Source: Bacteroidia bacterium (lineage in GTDB: Bacteria; Bacteroidota; Bacteroidia; Bacteroidales; Paludibacteraceae). Taken from it: a stretch of 64,000 nt of DNA. The notes below the pieces were generated by a model. That model did not search any database. It was not told where the DNA came from and was given only the letters and a program-made list of their open reading frames with translations. Positions within the stretch are counted from its first letter, which is position 1; every line of letters begins with the position of its first letter. Shown one piece after another: positions 36,395 to 45,351 of this stretch. Both the position numbers and the translations under genes were made by a program. The stretch covers positions 1 through 64,000 of the forward strand of contig SAAO01000002.1 in the NCBI GenBank assembly GCA_009929375.1. Reading direction: 5' to 3'.

Positions 36395-37177
36395 ATGGGT
36401 TTTCAGATAGGAATAAAAGATATTGTCGACATTGTTCTGGTGGCAATTTTGCTATACGAAATGTTCAAGCTGCTGAAGCGTTCGGGAGCCGCCAATGTGT
36501 TTTTTGGCATAATGGCATTTCTGACAGTTTGGTTTCTGGTGTCGTATGTTTTTCGCCTTGAATTGCTCGGAGGTATCTTCGATCGGGTGGTTAGCGTGGG
36601 TGCTTTCGGAATGATAGTGCTTTTTCAGGACGAAATACGCCGCTTTTTTTCTAAAATCGGGTCACATCGTCGCTGGGGTTCTTTCAGTTTTTTGAAACGT
36701 TTTTTCAGCAATAATTCCGACGAGAAGGAGAAAACCAATATTCACCTGATACAAATTGTACTGGCCTGCCGGAATATGGCCAAAACAAAAACGGGAGCAC
36801 TTATAATACTTTGCCGCAATTCCGATCTGGATACCTATTCGCATTCAGGCGAGCAAATTAATGCAACTATTAGCTCGCGTCTGATTGAAAATATATTTTT
36901 TAAAAATTCGCCCCTGCACGATGGTGCCATGATTATCACCAACGAAAAAATTAAGGCGGCTTCGTGCATTCTTCCCATTTCCAAAAATCAGACGATACCC
37001 AAACAACTCGGGTTGCGACACCGCGCGGCTCTGGGTATTACCGAGCAATCCGATGCCATTGCCATTATTGTGTCCGAAGAAACCGGTCATATCTCGTGGG
37101 CTGTCAACGGGCAGTTAACTTCCAATGTAAAACCCGAAGAACTTGAGCATTTCCTTTCGGAGGAAACAACCAACTAA
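36395..37177 (+). CDS. cdaA: Diadenylate cyclase CdaA (c-di-AMP synthase)
   Basis: Makes cyclic di-AMP from two ATP at the inner membrane. The 260-residue protein has three N-terminal membrane helices (about 10-23, 33-51 and 58-77) and the DisA_N/DAC domain with the catalytic D176-G-A and R208-H-R motifs and SEETG near residue 227. Layout and length match CdaA rather than DisA or CdaS. No CdaR or GlmM gene is adjacent, unlike in Firmicutes. It is paired with folP. Confidence 0.96.
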   Translation: MGFQIGIKDIVDIVLVAILLYEMFKLLKRSGAANVFFGIMAFLTVWFLVSYVFRLELLGGIFDRVVSVGAFGMIVLFQDEIRRFFSKIGSHRRWGSFSFLKRFFSNNSDEKEKTNIHLIQIVLACRNMAKTKTGALIILCRNSDLDTYSHSGEQINATISSRLIENIFFKNSPLHDGAMIITNEKIKAASCILPISKNQTIPKQLGLRHRAALGITEQSDAIAIIVSEETGHISWAVNGQLTSNVKPEELEHFLSEETTN

Positions 37178-37292
37178 TGCTCGTCTTTTCTGTTTTTTAA
37201 TTCCTCAGCATAATTTTTAGGAGCTGCTTTTTCAACTTTATGCTTTCCTGTTTGTTATAATCACTCAATAACAAATAAAATAGTTATAACTT

Positions 37293-38372
37293 ATGGGAAA
37301 AATTTCAGAAGTAGTAAAGCCCGGTGTGGTAACCGGAGCCGATCTTCAATTTATTTTTAAAGTAGCCAAAGAAAAAGGATTTGCCATTCCGGCTGTGAAC
37401 GTTGTGGGTTCGTCTACCGTGAATGCTGTAATGGAAGCTGCCAAAGTAGCTAATGCTCCTGTGATTATACAGTTTTCGAACGGTGGTGCTGCCTTTAACG
37501 CAGGTAAAGGCCTGAAACTCGACGGACAACAAGCTGCCATTCTGGGCGCTGTGGCCGGAGCTAAGCATATTCACACGCTGGCCGAAGCTTATGGTGTGCG
37601 TGTGATTCTTCATACCGACCATGCCGCCAAGAAACTGCTTCCCTGGATCGACGGATTGCTCGATGCCAGCGAAAAAAACTTTGCTGAAACAGGCAAGCCA
37701 CTTTTCAGCTCGCACATGCTCGATTTATCGGAAGAACCTCTCGAAGAAAACATCGAAATCAGCAAAAAATATCTTGCCCGCATGAGCAAAATGGGTATGA
37801 CCCTCGAAATCGAACTCGGCATTACCGGTGGCGAAGAAGATGGTGTGGACAACAGTGGCGTGGACAACAGTTTGCTTTACACTCAGCCCGAAGATGTGTA
37901 TTATGCATACAGCGAACTTAGCAAAGTATCGCCAAACTTCACAGTGGCTGCTTCGTTTGGTAATGTGCACGGTGTTTACAAACCCGGAAATGTGAAACTG
38001 GAGCCGAAGATTCTGAAAAACTCACAGGAATATATCAAAGCCAAAGATGGTTTGAGCGATGATATGCCGGTAAGTTTTGTGTTCCACGGAGGTTCAGGTT
38101 CGTCGCACGAAGAAATTCGTGAAGCCATTAGTTATGGTGTGGTGAAAATGAACATCGATACCGATACTCAGTGGGCTTATTGGGATGGCGTTCGTCAGTT
38201 CGAAGCAGCCAATCACGATTATCTGCAGGGCCAAATCGGAAATCCGGAAGGAGCCGAAAAACCAAACAAAAAATTCTACGATCCCCGCGTTTGGATTCGC
38301 AAAGGTGAGGAGTCGATAATTAAACGTTTACAGGTTGCATTCGACGATTTGAATGCGATCAATAGTCTGTAA
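37293..38372 (+). CDS. fbaA: Class II fructose-bisphosphate aldolase
   Basis: Zinc-dependent aldolase that cleaves fructose 1,6-bisphosphate in glycolysis. The 359-residue protein belongs to the longer class IIA group (E. coli FbaA length). It has the zinc and catalytic site HTDHAAKKLLPWIDG, the E-rich LEIELGITGGEEDGVDN loop, NVHGVYKPG and FHGGSGSS. A strong terminator follows, so it ends its transcript. Confidence 0.97.
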   Translation: MGKISEVVKPGVVTGADLQFIFKVAKEKGFAIPAVNVVGSSTVNAVMEAAKVANAPVIIQFSNGGAAFNAGKGLKLDGQQAAILGAVAGAKHIHTLAEAYGVRVILHTDHAAKKLLPWIDGLLDASEKNFAETGKPLFSSHMLDLSEEPLEENIEISKKYLARMSKMGMTLEIELGITGGEEDGVDNSGVDNSLLYTQPEDVYYAYSELSKVSPNFTVAASFGNVHGVYKPGNVKLEPKILKNSQEYIKAKDGLSDDMPVSFVFHGGSGSSHEEIREAISYGVVKMNIDTDTQWAYWDGVRQFEAANHDYLQGQIGNPEGAEKPNKKFYDPRVWIRKGEESIIKRLQVAFDDLNAINSL

Positions 38373-38416
38373 CAGAAGAAAACCGCAAACTTTTTTTTGA
38401 ATAACGACTAAAAACG

Positions 38417-38459
38417 AAACAAGCTGTCGGGTTTTAATACCGGACAGCTTGTTTTTTTT
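38417..38459 (+). terminator. Intrinsic terminator of fbaA
   Basis: Arms of about 15 bp (38417-38431 and 38440-38454, one mismatch) with an 8-base loop and a run of T. It lies 44 bp after the fbaA stop. Confidence 0.9.
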
Positions 38460-38483
38460 ATGGAACTCGTCTTGACTTTTCAT

Positions 38484-38585
38484 AATGTCGCTCCTACGGA
38501 GCTATTTAGCAAAAGGGACTAATAATAGCTACCATAATTATGCTCCTAACGGAGCAATTTCTTAGCTTCGGAGAAGCGATATTAT
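38484..38585. repeat. Short-hairpin cluster A (three CCnnCGG-type palindromes)
   Basis: Three short palindromes lie between the fbaA terminator and the fabI stop: GCTCCTACGGAGC (38490-38502), GCTCCTAACGGAGC (38542-38555) and GCTTCGGAGAAGC (38565-38577). Each is a 5-bp GC-rich stem with a small loop. The first two share a loop of the TA(A)C type. The sequence between them is AT-rich and partly similar (CATAATtaTG, ATAATG). They follow an efficient terminator, so transcription termination does not explain them. Confidence 0.75.
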
Positions 38586-38635
38586 ATTGTTTATAAAAAG
38601 GCAAGACAACTTCATGTTTTAGTTTGGAAAAAAGA

Positions 38636-39493
38636 TTATCCGTAGATAATATTTCCGTTCTCGTCTTTAAACTCGTCGAAGCTTTTGTTGTACTGCTCCA
38701 TGGCGCGGAAGCTCATACCCATGCTCGAAAATCCGCCATCGTGGAACAGGTTCTGCATGGTCACTTTGCGGGTCAGATCGCTGAACATTACCACGCAATA
38801 GTCGGCACAGTCCTGAGCTGTAGCATTTCCCAGAGGCGACATACGGTCGGAGAAATCCACCAGCGAATCGAAACCTTTGATACCGCTACCGGCAGTTGTC
38901 ATTGTCGGCGATTGCGAAATGGTGTTGATGCGAACGCCTTTTTCGCGACCGTAAATGTATCCGAAGCTGCGGGCAATCGATTCGAGCATCGATTTGGCGT
39001 CAGCCATGTCGTTGTATCCGAAAAGCGTGCGCTGAGCAGCCACATACGACAAAGCAAGTACCGAACCACCTTCGCTGATTGCATCCATTTTTTTGGCTAC
39101 CTGCAGCATTTTGTGGAACGAAATAGCCGAAATGTCGAGCGTAGTCATCAGTAAATCGTAGTCGAGATTGTCGTAAGTGCGTTTTTTGCGAACGTTAGGC
39201 GACATACCTATCGAGTGTAACACAAAGTCGATTTTACCACCAAGTGCTTCCATCGACTGAGCGAAAACCTGTTCGAGGTCTTCCACACTTGTGGCGTCGG
39301 CCGGAATAAGTTTGGCATTCAGCTTTTCTGCCAGTTCGTTGGTTGTTCCCATACGCACAGCGAGCGGAGTGTTCGACAAAGTAATCACTGCACCTTCTTC
39401 TACCACGCGTTCAGCTACTTTCCATGCAATCGACATATCGTTGAGAGCACCGAAAACAATACCTCTTTTTCCTTTTAATAAATTATTACCCAT
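38636..39493 (-). CDS. fabI: Enoyl-[acyl-carrier-protein] reductase (NADH)
   Basis: Last reduction of each fatty-acid elongation cycle and the triclosan target. The 285-residue SDR protein has the FabI-type nucleotide loop (GALNDMSIAWKVAE) and the catalytic set Y150, Y160 and K167 at the FabI spacing (Y-x9-Y-x6-K). RINTISQSPTMTTAGSGI is the substrate-loop region. It has its own promoter with an 11-bp inverted repeat around the -7 box. Length is slightly above E. coli FabI because of a C-terminal tail. Confidence 0.96.
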   Translation of the reverse strand: MGNNLLKGKRGIVFGALNDMSIAWKVAERVVEEGAVITLSNTPLAVRMGTTNELAEKLNAKLIPADATSVEDLEQVFAQSMEALGGKIDFVLHSIGMSPNVRKKRTYDNLDYDLLMTTLDISAISFHKMLQVAKKMDAISEGGSVLALSYVAAQRTLFGYNDMADAKSMLESIARSFGYIYGREKGVRINTISQSPTMTTAGSGIKGFDSLVDFSDRMSPLGNATAQDCADYCVVMFSDLTRKVTMQNLFHDGGFSSMGMSFRAMEQYNKSFDEFKDENGNIIYG

Positions 39494-39552
39494 GTGTTCT
39501 TTTTAAATGTTTTTAATCAGAATAATCTGTAATTTGTACCTTAAAAAATTCA

Positions 39553-39587
39553 ATTTCGGCACAAAGATACGAAAAATGTGCCGAAAT
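39553..39587 (-). promoter_or_regulatory. fabI promoter region with 11-bp inverted repeat
   Basis: On the minus strand TATCTTTG (39562-39569) matches the -7 box about 70 bp upstream of the fabI ATG. Perfect 11-bp arms (ATTTCGGCACA, 39553-39563; TGTGCCGAAAT, 39577-39587) flank or overlap it, so a protein bound there would block the promoter. The same repeat, followed by a T-run on the minus strand, could instead be a terminator for transcripts from the repeat block upstream. Confidence 0.45.
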
Positions 39588-39673
39588 GGACTTTTTTAAT
39601 AAAATGCTTTGAAGCCGGAGTTTGTTCATTGTGGTGAAAATTAGCTTCCGAAATAGTGTTTTTTATGAATATT

Positions 39674-40045
39674 ATCCGACTTTGAACGCTCGGGCTGAAT
39701 CTTTGAATCCTTTTGATTTGAAAATGAATAAAAAAGCATTGAATTCGGATAAAAAACATCCGCCTTTGAATGTCTGAGATACTTTTTTGAATCCTTTTGA
39801 TTTGAAATTGATTAAAAAAGCATTGAAATTGAATGAAAACCATCCGACTTTGAATGTCAGAGATACTTTATTGAATCCTTTTGGTTTGAAATTGAGTAAA
39901 AAAGCATTGAAATCGGTTGAAAAACATCCGACTTTGGATGTCAGAGACACTTCTTTGAGTCTTTTTGATTTGAAATTGAATAAAAAAGCTTTGAAATCGA
40001 ATGAAAAACATTCGAATTTGGATATTTGAGATACTATTTTGGTTC
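39674..40045. repeat. 84-bp tandem repeat block, about 4.4 copies
   Basis: Four full direct repeats of exactly 84 bp begin at 39704, 39788, 39872 and 39956. A partial copy precedes them (the last ~30 bp of the unit, from about 39674) and a decayed start follows. Copies are roughly 80-90% identical. As 84 is 28 codons, reading frames pass through all units. The minus strand is open over the block (TTG start at 40094, 140 residues, 28-residue period with FNAFLxNFKSKG). The plus strand is open for three units (NPFxLKLxKKALK). Neither has an ATG start, a signal peptide or a recognised family. Nothing else is seen in this 629-bp spacer apart from the fabI promoter. Confidence 0.9.
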
Positions 40046-40122
40046 TGTTGGGTTCAGAGACTGTGCAGAAAACTGTGTTAATAAGGAGTTGCAAAGAAAC
40101 TGATTAATCTGTTTCCGGATTA

Positions 40123-41319
40123 TTACTTGCTTTTATAAAATTTCCATGCCAAATGAACTGACAGATTCGATAGCATATTGTCTTCTATTACAATATTACC
40201 GTAAACAGATTTGTAAACATCTCTGAAATAATTGTATCTGAGACCTATGCTTAGCATTGAATAGTCAATGTCGGCACCCACTGCAAATCCTCCCTGAACC
40301 TTTTTGTTTTTATATACATTAAAACGTGGTTGAAGTCCGGCCAGAGCGTTTATTCTTATTTTGTCTGAATAAAAAACATTATATCCAACAAGAACAGGTG
40401 TGGATATGTGGTGCGACAGGAATGGTTCTATCCTTGTTGAGGGAGTCTGCGTAAAATAGTCAATATATTCTTCTGATGATTCTCCCCACTCTCTGTTTAA
40501 AATTAACTCAGGTTGAAAAAGAACTCTTCCAATATAATAGCGTCCGAATAAGCCCAGACCGCAACCTGTGTAAGAAATAATCGTTAATTCAGGCTGGTTT
40601 GTTTTGTATGATGTAAAAGCAATACCTTTTATACCAGCTTCCACATGACCTATCCACTTTCGCTCTTTGCTGGCTTTGATATTGGCTGGGGCTTCCGGAT
40701 CGTTTATTTTAGATAAGTTTCCAACGGCATTTCCCATGTACTTATTTATACTATCGGGTGATATCTTTTGAAGAAAATTTTCAATCTCATTTTCAGAAGA
40801 AAAAATAATTTTGAACCCTGCTGAGCGAATGTTATTGTTTGTAGTTGATTTTAATTCGCCTGTTCTTATTGCCAGAAAACATGTGCCGGCTCTATCAGGG
40901 CTTTTTTCCAGACTGAGACTCAGAAACGCAGTGTTGTGATAATGTAATGTCTGATCTCTGAAATATGCATCTGTTTGTATCTCAATATTTAAGGGCTTTA
41001 ATCCTTTCTTGAACTTTTGCTCCGTTGTGTCATTTATCCATTTATGATATTCGGCTTTGGCAGTTTTTATCCCATTGTAAAACTGCTTGTACATGCTTTC
41101 TTTTACTACTAATCCCCCTGCCTCAAACTCACTACCCGAGTGCATTGCACTGATCCATAAGCTGAACTGGCCATATTTGCTACTAATCATTATTGGGTTG
41201 TCGTATTCGTGAGCAATGTTGCTGTAAACCGTAAACTGATCCTGTGCTTTGAGTTGGCTAAAGCTGAATGAGAGGAGTAAAAGCAGGTATATTACTGATC
41301 TTTTTGTGAGGAGTTGCAT
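40123..41319 (-). CDS. Exported protein with PorT-like outer-membrane barrel
   Basis: A 398-residue protein with a signal peptide (about 1-25, ending LKAQ). The first 200 or so residues are a soluble alpha/beta region that I do not recognise. The rest resembles the PorT/OMP_b-brl_2 barrels of Bacteroidota (HVEAGIKGIAF…GLGLFGRYYIGRVLFQPEL…YDVDYS-like strands), ending WKFYKSK. It appears to be transcribed alone. Role unknown. Confidence 0.75.
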   Translation of the reverse strand: MQLLTKRSVIYLLLLLSFSFSQLKAQDQFTVYSNIAHEYDNPIMISSKYGQFSLWISAMHSGSEFEAGGLVVKESMYKQFYNGIKTAKAEYHKWINDTTEQKFKKGLKPLNIEIQTDAYFRDQTLHYHNTAFLSLSLEKSPDRAGTCFLAIRTGELKSTTNNNIRSAGFKIIFSSENEIENFLQKISPDSINKYMGNAVGNLSKINDPEAPANIKASKERKWIGHVEAGIKGIAFTSYKTNQPELTIISYTGCGLGLFGRYYIGRVLFQPELILNREWGESSEEYIDYFTQTPSTRIEPFLSHHISTPVLVGYNVFYSDKIRINALAGLQPRFNVYKNKKVQGGFAVGADIDYSMLSIGLRYNYFRDVYKSVYGNIVIEDNMLSNLSVHLAWKFYKSK

Positions 41320-41376
41320 TTAGCGGATCGTTATTATGGTTTTGATAATTAAGTATGTCTGTTTTTTTTAATATTG

Positions 41377-41409
41377 CAAATGTAAAAAATAATTTCTTTG
41401 TACATACAA
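41377..41409 (-). promoter_or_regulatory. Putative promoter of the PorT-like gene
   Basis: TACATTTG on the minus strand (41377-41384) with TTG at 41407-41409, a 22-bp gap. The start codon is about 60 bp downstream. Confidence 0.4.
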
Positions 41410-41608
41410 TGTTATTGGTTAAAAAACATGTTTGGTTTGAGATAATCGGATATTTTCCCTTCCTGTAAGTTTTTCTTTTACATTACCCTTATTTATGCAT
41501 AAATATTTTATATTTTTGTCGTTAATAATAAAACAAATTTAAAATGCTGTCTTTGTGGAAATTGAAAATTTTTTACTGACAGTATGAAAACACCTCAATT
41601 ATTTAGTA

Positions 41609-43735
41609 ATGAAAAGAATACTTGTTCTGATGCTTTCGGTGATACTCTTTACCGGAGTGCGTGCCGATGAGGGAATGTGGATGTTGCCTCTGATCGAAAA
41701 ACTAAACATCCAGAAAATGAACGGCATGGGTTGCACGCTTACGGCCGAGGATATTTACAGTGATAGCAAATCAAGTCTGAAAGATGCGGTAATCGTATTC
41801 GGAAATGGTTGTACCGGAATTATGGTTTCAAATCAGGGACTTTTGTTTACCAACCACCATTGCGGATACGGTGCTATTCAGCAACTGAGTTCGGTGGATC
41901 ATAATTATCTGAAAAATGGTTTTACTGCCAAAGAACTGACTGACGAAATTCATGCTCCGGGGCTGACTGTGAAATTTCTGGTAAGTGTGGAAGATGTAAC
42001 CGAGCGTGTGATTTCGCAACTTCCATGGGAAATGATGGGTGAGGAGCGCAGCAAAAAACAGGATTCAATTCTTTCGGCTATTCGTGCCGAAAAAAGCAAA
42101 GACACTCATTATCAGATTCAGGTGAAATCATTCTATTCGGGAAACGAATTTTATGTGTTTACTTTCGAAGAATTTAAAGATGTACGTTTGGCTTACACAC
42201 CTCCTACTTCGATTGGAAAGTTTGGTGGCGATACCGATAACTGGATGTGGCCTCGTCATACCGGCGATTTCTCGGTATTCCGTGTGTACTCGGATGCCGA
42301 TGGAAAACCAGCTGCGTACTCGAAAGATAACGTTCCTTACACACCGAAACGTTTTGCAAAAATTTCGAACAAAGGTTATATGCCCGGCGATTATGCCATG
42401 ATTATGGGAAATCCGGGTTCCACAAGCCGTTACCTTACTTCGTGGGGAATTGAAAACCGCACCAATGCCACTAACCGTGCGCGTATCGACGTGCGTGGAG
42501 CCAAACAGGAAGTGTGGAAATCGTATATGGTAGCCAGCGAAGCTATTAATATTGCTTATGCCAGCAAATTTGCAGGAAGTTCGAACTACTGGAAAAACAG
42601 TATCGGAATGAATACTGCTGTGGAGAAACTGAAAATTGTGGAACGTAAACGCGAAGGCGAACAGGCTTTTGCCGAATGGATAAAAGTAACACCCGAACGT
42701 CAGCAAAAATACGGCAAGGTGCTCAACCAACTCGAAGAATCGAACAAAACGGCTTTCCCTTATCTGCATGCCATTAGCTTCCTGAGCGAATCGCTGATTT
42801 CGGGTGTGGAAATGCCCCGTATTGCAGCACGTATCCGTAGCTTATCGACAAAAAATCTGCCTAAAGATGAAATGGTAAAACAAGGACGCGAAATTTACAG
42901 GGATTATTATCAGGAAGTGGACGAAGAAACTTTTGCTGTAATGCTTAAAGTATATCGTAAGGCTGTGAATGCCGATGCATTACCTGAATTCTACAAAACC
43001 ATCGACAAAAAGTTTAAGGGAGATTACAGTCGCTATGCCAAAAGTATTTTTGCTAAATCGGCTTTCAGTAATGCTGATAAATTTGAAAAAGCTGTGCGAT
43101 CAGGCAAGCTGAAATTTGAAAAAGATGCTGCACTTTTGTTTATCGACGAAGTGTATGCTACAGCCAAAGAAATTCAGAACGACGAATTTAAAGATGCAAT
43201 GGCCCGTATTGACGATGCCGAACGTCTTTACGAAGCCGGAATGAAGGAAATGGCCGAAGAAAAATCGCAGCCTATGTATCCGGATGCTAATTTCACTATG
43301 CGACTCACTTATGGAACCATCAAAGGTTATAAACCTGCCGATGCCATTGAGTACAAATATTATTCGACCACAAAAGGTATTCTGGAAAAAGAAAAACCGG
43401 GCGATTACGAATTTGATGTGCCTGCCGAACTGAAACAGGCTATTTTGAAAAAAGATTTTGGTGCTTATGTCGACAAGCAAACAGGCGAATTGCATGTAGC
43501 ATTCCTTAGCAACAACGATATCACTGGTGGTAACTCGGGAAGTCCGATTTTCAATGCCAAAGGTGAACTGATTGGTTTGGCTTTCGACGGTAACTGGGAA
43601 GCCATGAGTGGCGATATTGTGTTTGAGCCGGACCTGCAACGTACTATTAATGTGGATATTCGTTATGTGCTTTGGGTAATGGAAAAAGTAGGTGGCGCTC
43701 AGAGACTGATCGATGAGTTGACCGTCGAAAACTAA
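41609..43735 (+). CDS. S46 family dipeptidyl-peptidase (DPP7-like)
   Basis: A periplasmic serine exopeptidase that removes dipeptides from peptide N-termini. The 708-residue protein has a signal peptide (about 1-19) and the chymotrypsin-fold catalytic triad at family spacing: H84 (in TNHHCGY), D220 (in PRHTGDF) and S643 (in GGNSGSP). The specificity position 25 residues after the serine is Gly (G668, in EAMSGD), as in DPP7, whereas DPP11 has Arg; this favours hydrophobic over acidic P1 residues. A -7-like box (TATTTTTG) is at 41511-41518. A terminator follows. Confidence 0.95.
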   Translation: MKRILVLMLSVILFTGVRADEGMWMLPLIEKLNIQKMNGMGCTLTAEDIYSDSKSSLKDAVIVFGNGCTGIMVSNQGLLFTNHHCGYGAIQQLSSVDHNYLKNGFTAKELTDEIHAPGLTVKFLVSVEDVTERVISQLPWEMMGEERSKKQDSILSAIRAEKSKDTHYQIQVKSFYSGNEFYVFTFEEFKDVRLAYTPPTSIGKFGGDTDNWMWPRHTGDFSVFRVYSDADGKPAAYSKDNVPYTPKRFAKISNKGYMPGDYAMIMGNPGSTSRYLTSWGIENRTNATNRARIDVRGAKQEVWKSYMVASEAINIAYASKFAGSSNYWKNSIGMNTAVEKLKIVERKREGEQAFAEWIKVTPERQQKYGKVLNQLEESNKTAFPYLHAISFLSESLISGVEMPRIAARIRSLSTKNLPKDEMVKQGREIYRDYYQEVDEETFAVMLKVYRKAVNADALPEFYKTIDKKFKGDYSRYAKSIFAKSAFSNADKFEKAVRSGKLKFEKDAALLFIDEVYATAKEIQNDEFKDAMARIDDAERLYEAGMKEMAEEKSQPMYPDANFTMRLTYGTIKGYKPADAIEYKYYSTTKGILEKEKPGDYEFDVPAELKQAILKKDFGAYVDKQTGELHVAFLSNNDITGGNSGSPIFNAKGELIGLAFDGNWEAMSGDIVFEPDLQRTINVDIRYVLWVMEKVGGAQRLIDELTVEN

Positions 43736-43753
43736 GCTCTTGATTTATGATAT

Positions 43754-43796
43754 AAAAAGGTTTGTCTGAGTTGTCAGGCAAGCCTTTTTTGTTTTT
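43754..43796 (+). terminator. Intrinsic terminator of the S46 peptidase gene
   Basis: Arms of about 15 bp with two or three mismatches or G-U pairs around a short loop (43754-43790), then T-rich sequence. It starts 18 bp after the stop codon. Confidence 0.75.
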
Positions 43797-43867
43797 TCTA
43801 TGTAATGCTTTCTGAATGATAACAAAAAAAACACTATTTTCGTAACTCAAACAATAATAAGCTCACT

Positions 43868-45250
43868 ATGGATGAAAAAGTAATAAAAGAGAATTTTTTG
43901 AAAAGGATTTATCAAAAAATCAGAGAAATATCGAATCTTCACGACGATACCAATATTGAAGCCACTATAGCTTCAATCACCAAAGATATTGAGTTTAAGG
44001 GTGCCAATGTGTGGATTTTGTTTTTGGCAGTGATTGTGGCTTCGGTAGGGTTAAATGTAAACTCTACAGCTGTGATTATCGGCGCCATGCTTATTTCGCC
44101 GCTGATGGGACCTATCAACGGTGTGGGTCTGGCCATTGGTATCGATGACAATGTGTTGCTTCGGAGTTCATTGCGAAATTTGCTGATCATGGTGATTATT
44201 AGTTTGACGGCATCCACCACTTATTTCCTGGTTAGCCCACTCAGCGATGCGCAGTCGGAATTGCTTGCGCGTACCACGCCCACTATTTTTGATGTGCTGA
44301 TAGCTTTTTTTGGAGGTATGGCTGGCATTGTGGCTGCTTCGCGTAAGGAAGGTAAAATCACAATTATCTCCGGTGTAGCCATTGCCACAGCACTTATGCC
44401 TCCGCTTTGTACGGCTGGTTACGGACTTGCTACCGGACAGTTCAGTTATTTCTTTGGCGCTTTTTACCTTTTCTTTATCAATTCTTTCTTTATAGCATTG
44501 GCTACCTTTATTGTGGTTCGATATCTGCATTTCCCTGTGAAAGAAATTGTGGATCCTGTGAAACGTCGTGTGCAGCGTCGGAATATTACCATTTTCTCGG
44601 TATTGATGATAGTGCCCAGCGTGTATATGGCATGGAATGTGGTGGGCGAAACACGCTTTAATTCACAAGCTATTAAGTACGTGCAAACCATACAAAACGA
44701 GGTGATGTTCGAGGATGTGGAAATCCTGAATGTGCGTCGCGAGTATGATGGGAAAAAGAAAGCAATACACATTTCGTTGGTCGGAAATGCCCTGACCGAC
44801 AGTCAGATTAGAAGGCTCGAGAACCGTTTGGTCGAATTTGGACTCGAAAATACAGCCCTGAAAATTAAACAAACGTCAGGTTCGCTCGATTTGGGTGCTC
44901 AGGCAGGTGTTATCAGTAAATTACTTGAGAAAAAAGATGAAGAATTAGAGGCCAAGGAAGCTGAGAATTTTAAACTTCGTACTGAACTGCAAAAACTCAA
45001 CGACATTGCGGGTGAACGACAAAATCTGGGGAAAGAGCTGAGTATTCAGTATCCTGAAGTAGTTGGGTTTTCGGTGTCGCGCAGTATATTTTACGATAAT
45101 CTGAAAAACACTACCGATACCATTCCTGTATTTTATGCTGAGTTTAGCACGCTTCCCGATGCTAATCGCGAACAGCAGTTGCTGCAATGGCTCAGGGTAA
45201 GATTGCAGTATAAAAATCTGAAACTGATTAAGGTGGAAAAAGAGAAGTGA
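43868..45250 (+). CDS. TIGR00341/DUF389 family membrane protein
   Basis: A 460-residue membrane protein. The DUF389 domain (about 35-225) has six hydrophobic segments and the conserved AVIIGAMLISPLMGPI and AIATALMPPLCTAGYGLATG motifs. A cytoplasmic or periplasmic C-terminal part follows, with a coiled coil (about 345-380, EKKDEELEAKEAENF). The function of the family is not established. It is monocistronic between two terminators. Confidence 0.9.
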   Translation: MDEKVIKENFLKRIYQKIREISNLHDDTNIEATIASITKDIEFKGANVWILFLAVIVASVGLNVNSTAVIIGAMLISPLMGPINGVGLAIGIDDNVLLRSSLRNLLIMVIISLTASTTYFLVSPLSDAQSELLARTTPTIFDVLIAFFGGMAGIVAASRKEGKITIISGVAIATALMPPLCTAGYGLATGQFSYFFGAFYLFFINSFFIALATFIVVRYLHFPVKEIVDPVKRRVQRRNITIFSVLMIVPSVYMAWNVVGETRFNSQAIKYVQTIQNEVMFEDVEILNVRREYDGKKKAIHISLVGNALTDSQIRRLENRLVEFGLENTALKIKQTSGSLDLGAQAGVISKLLEKKDEELEAKEAENFKLRTELQKLNDIAGERQNLGKELSIQYPEVVGFSVSRSIFYDNLKNTTDTIPVFYAEFSTLPDANREQQLLQWLRVRLQYKNLKLIKVEKEK

Positions 45251-45283
45251 TAGTTCCTGTTGTGTCCTGATATTAAGAAAACA

Positions 45284-45325
45284 GAGAGGCTGATTCAAAC
45301 TATATTTTGAATCAGCCTCTTTTCA
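45284..45325. terminator. Convergent terminator hairpin
   Basis: Perfect arms of about 15 bp (45285-45299 and 45306-45320) with a 6-base loop and T residues on the right side. It lies between the DUF389 gene and the convergent T9SS cargo gene and may serve both. Confidence 0.8.
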
Positions 45326-45351
45326 TTATTCTGCTTTCGCAGCTATTTGTT

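Noticed and set aside
39672-40094. 140-codon minus-strand frame through the 84-bp repeats as a gene
   Set aside because: Only a TTG start, no signal peptide or family, and the openness follows from a stop-free 28-codon unit. It is kept as a repeat, with coding left open in the findings.
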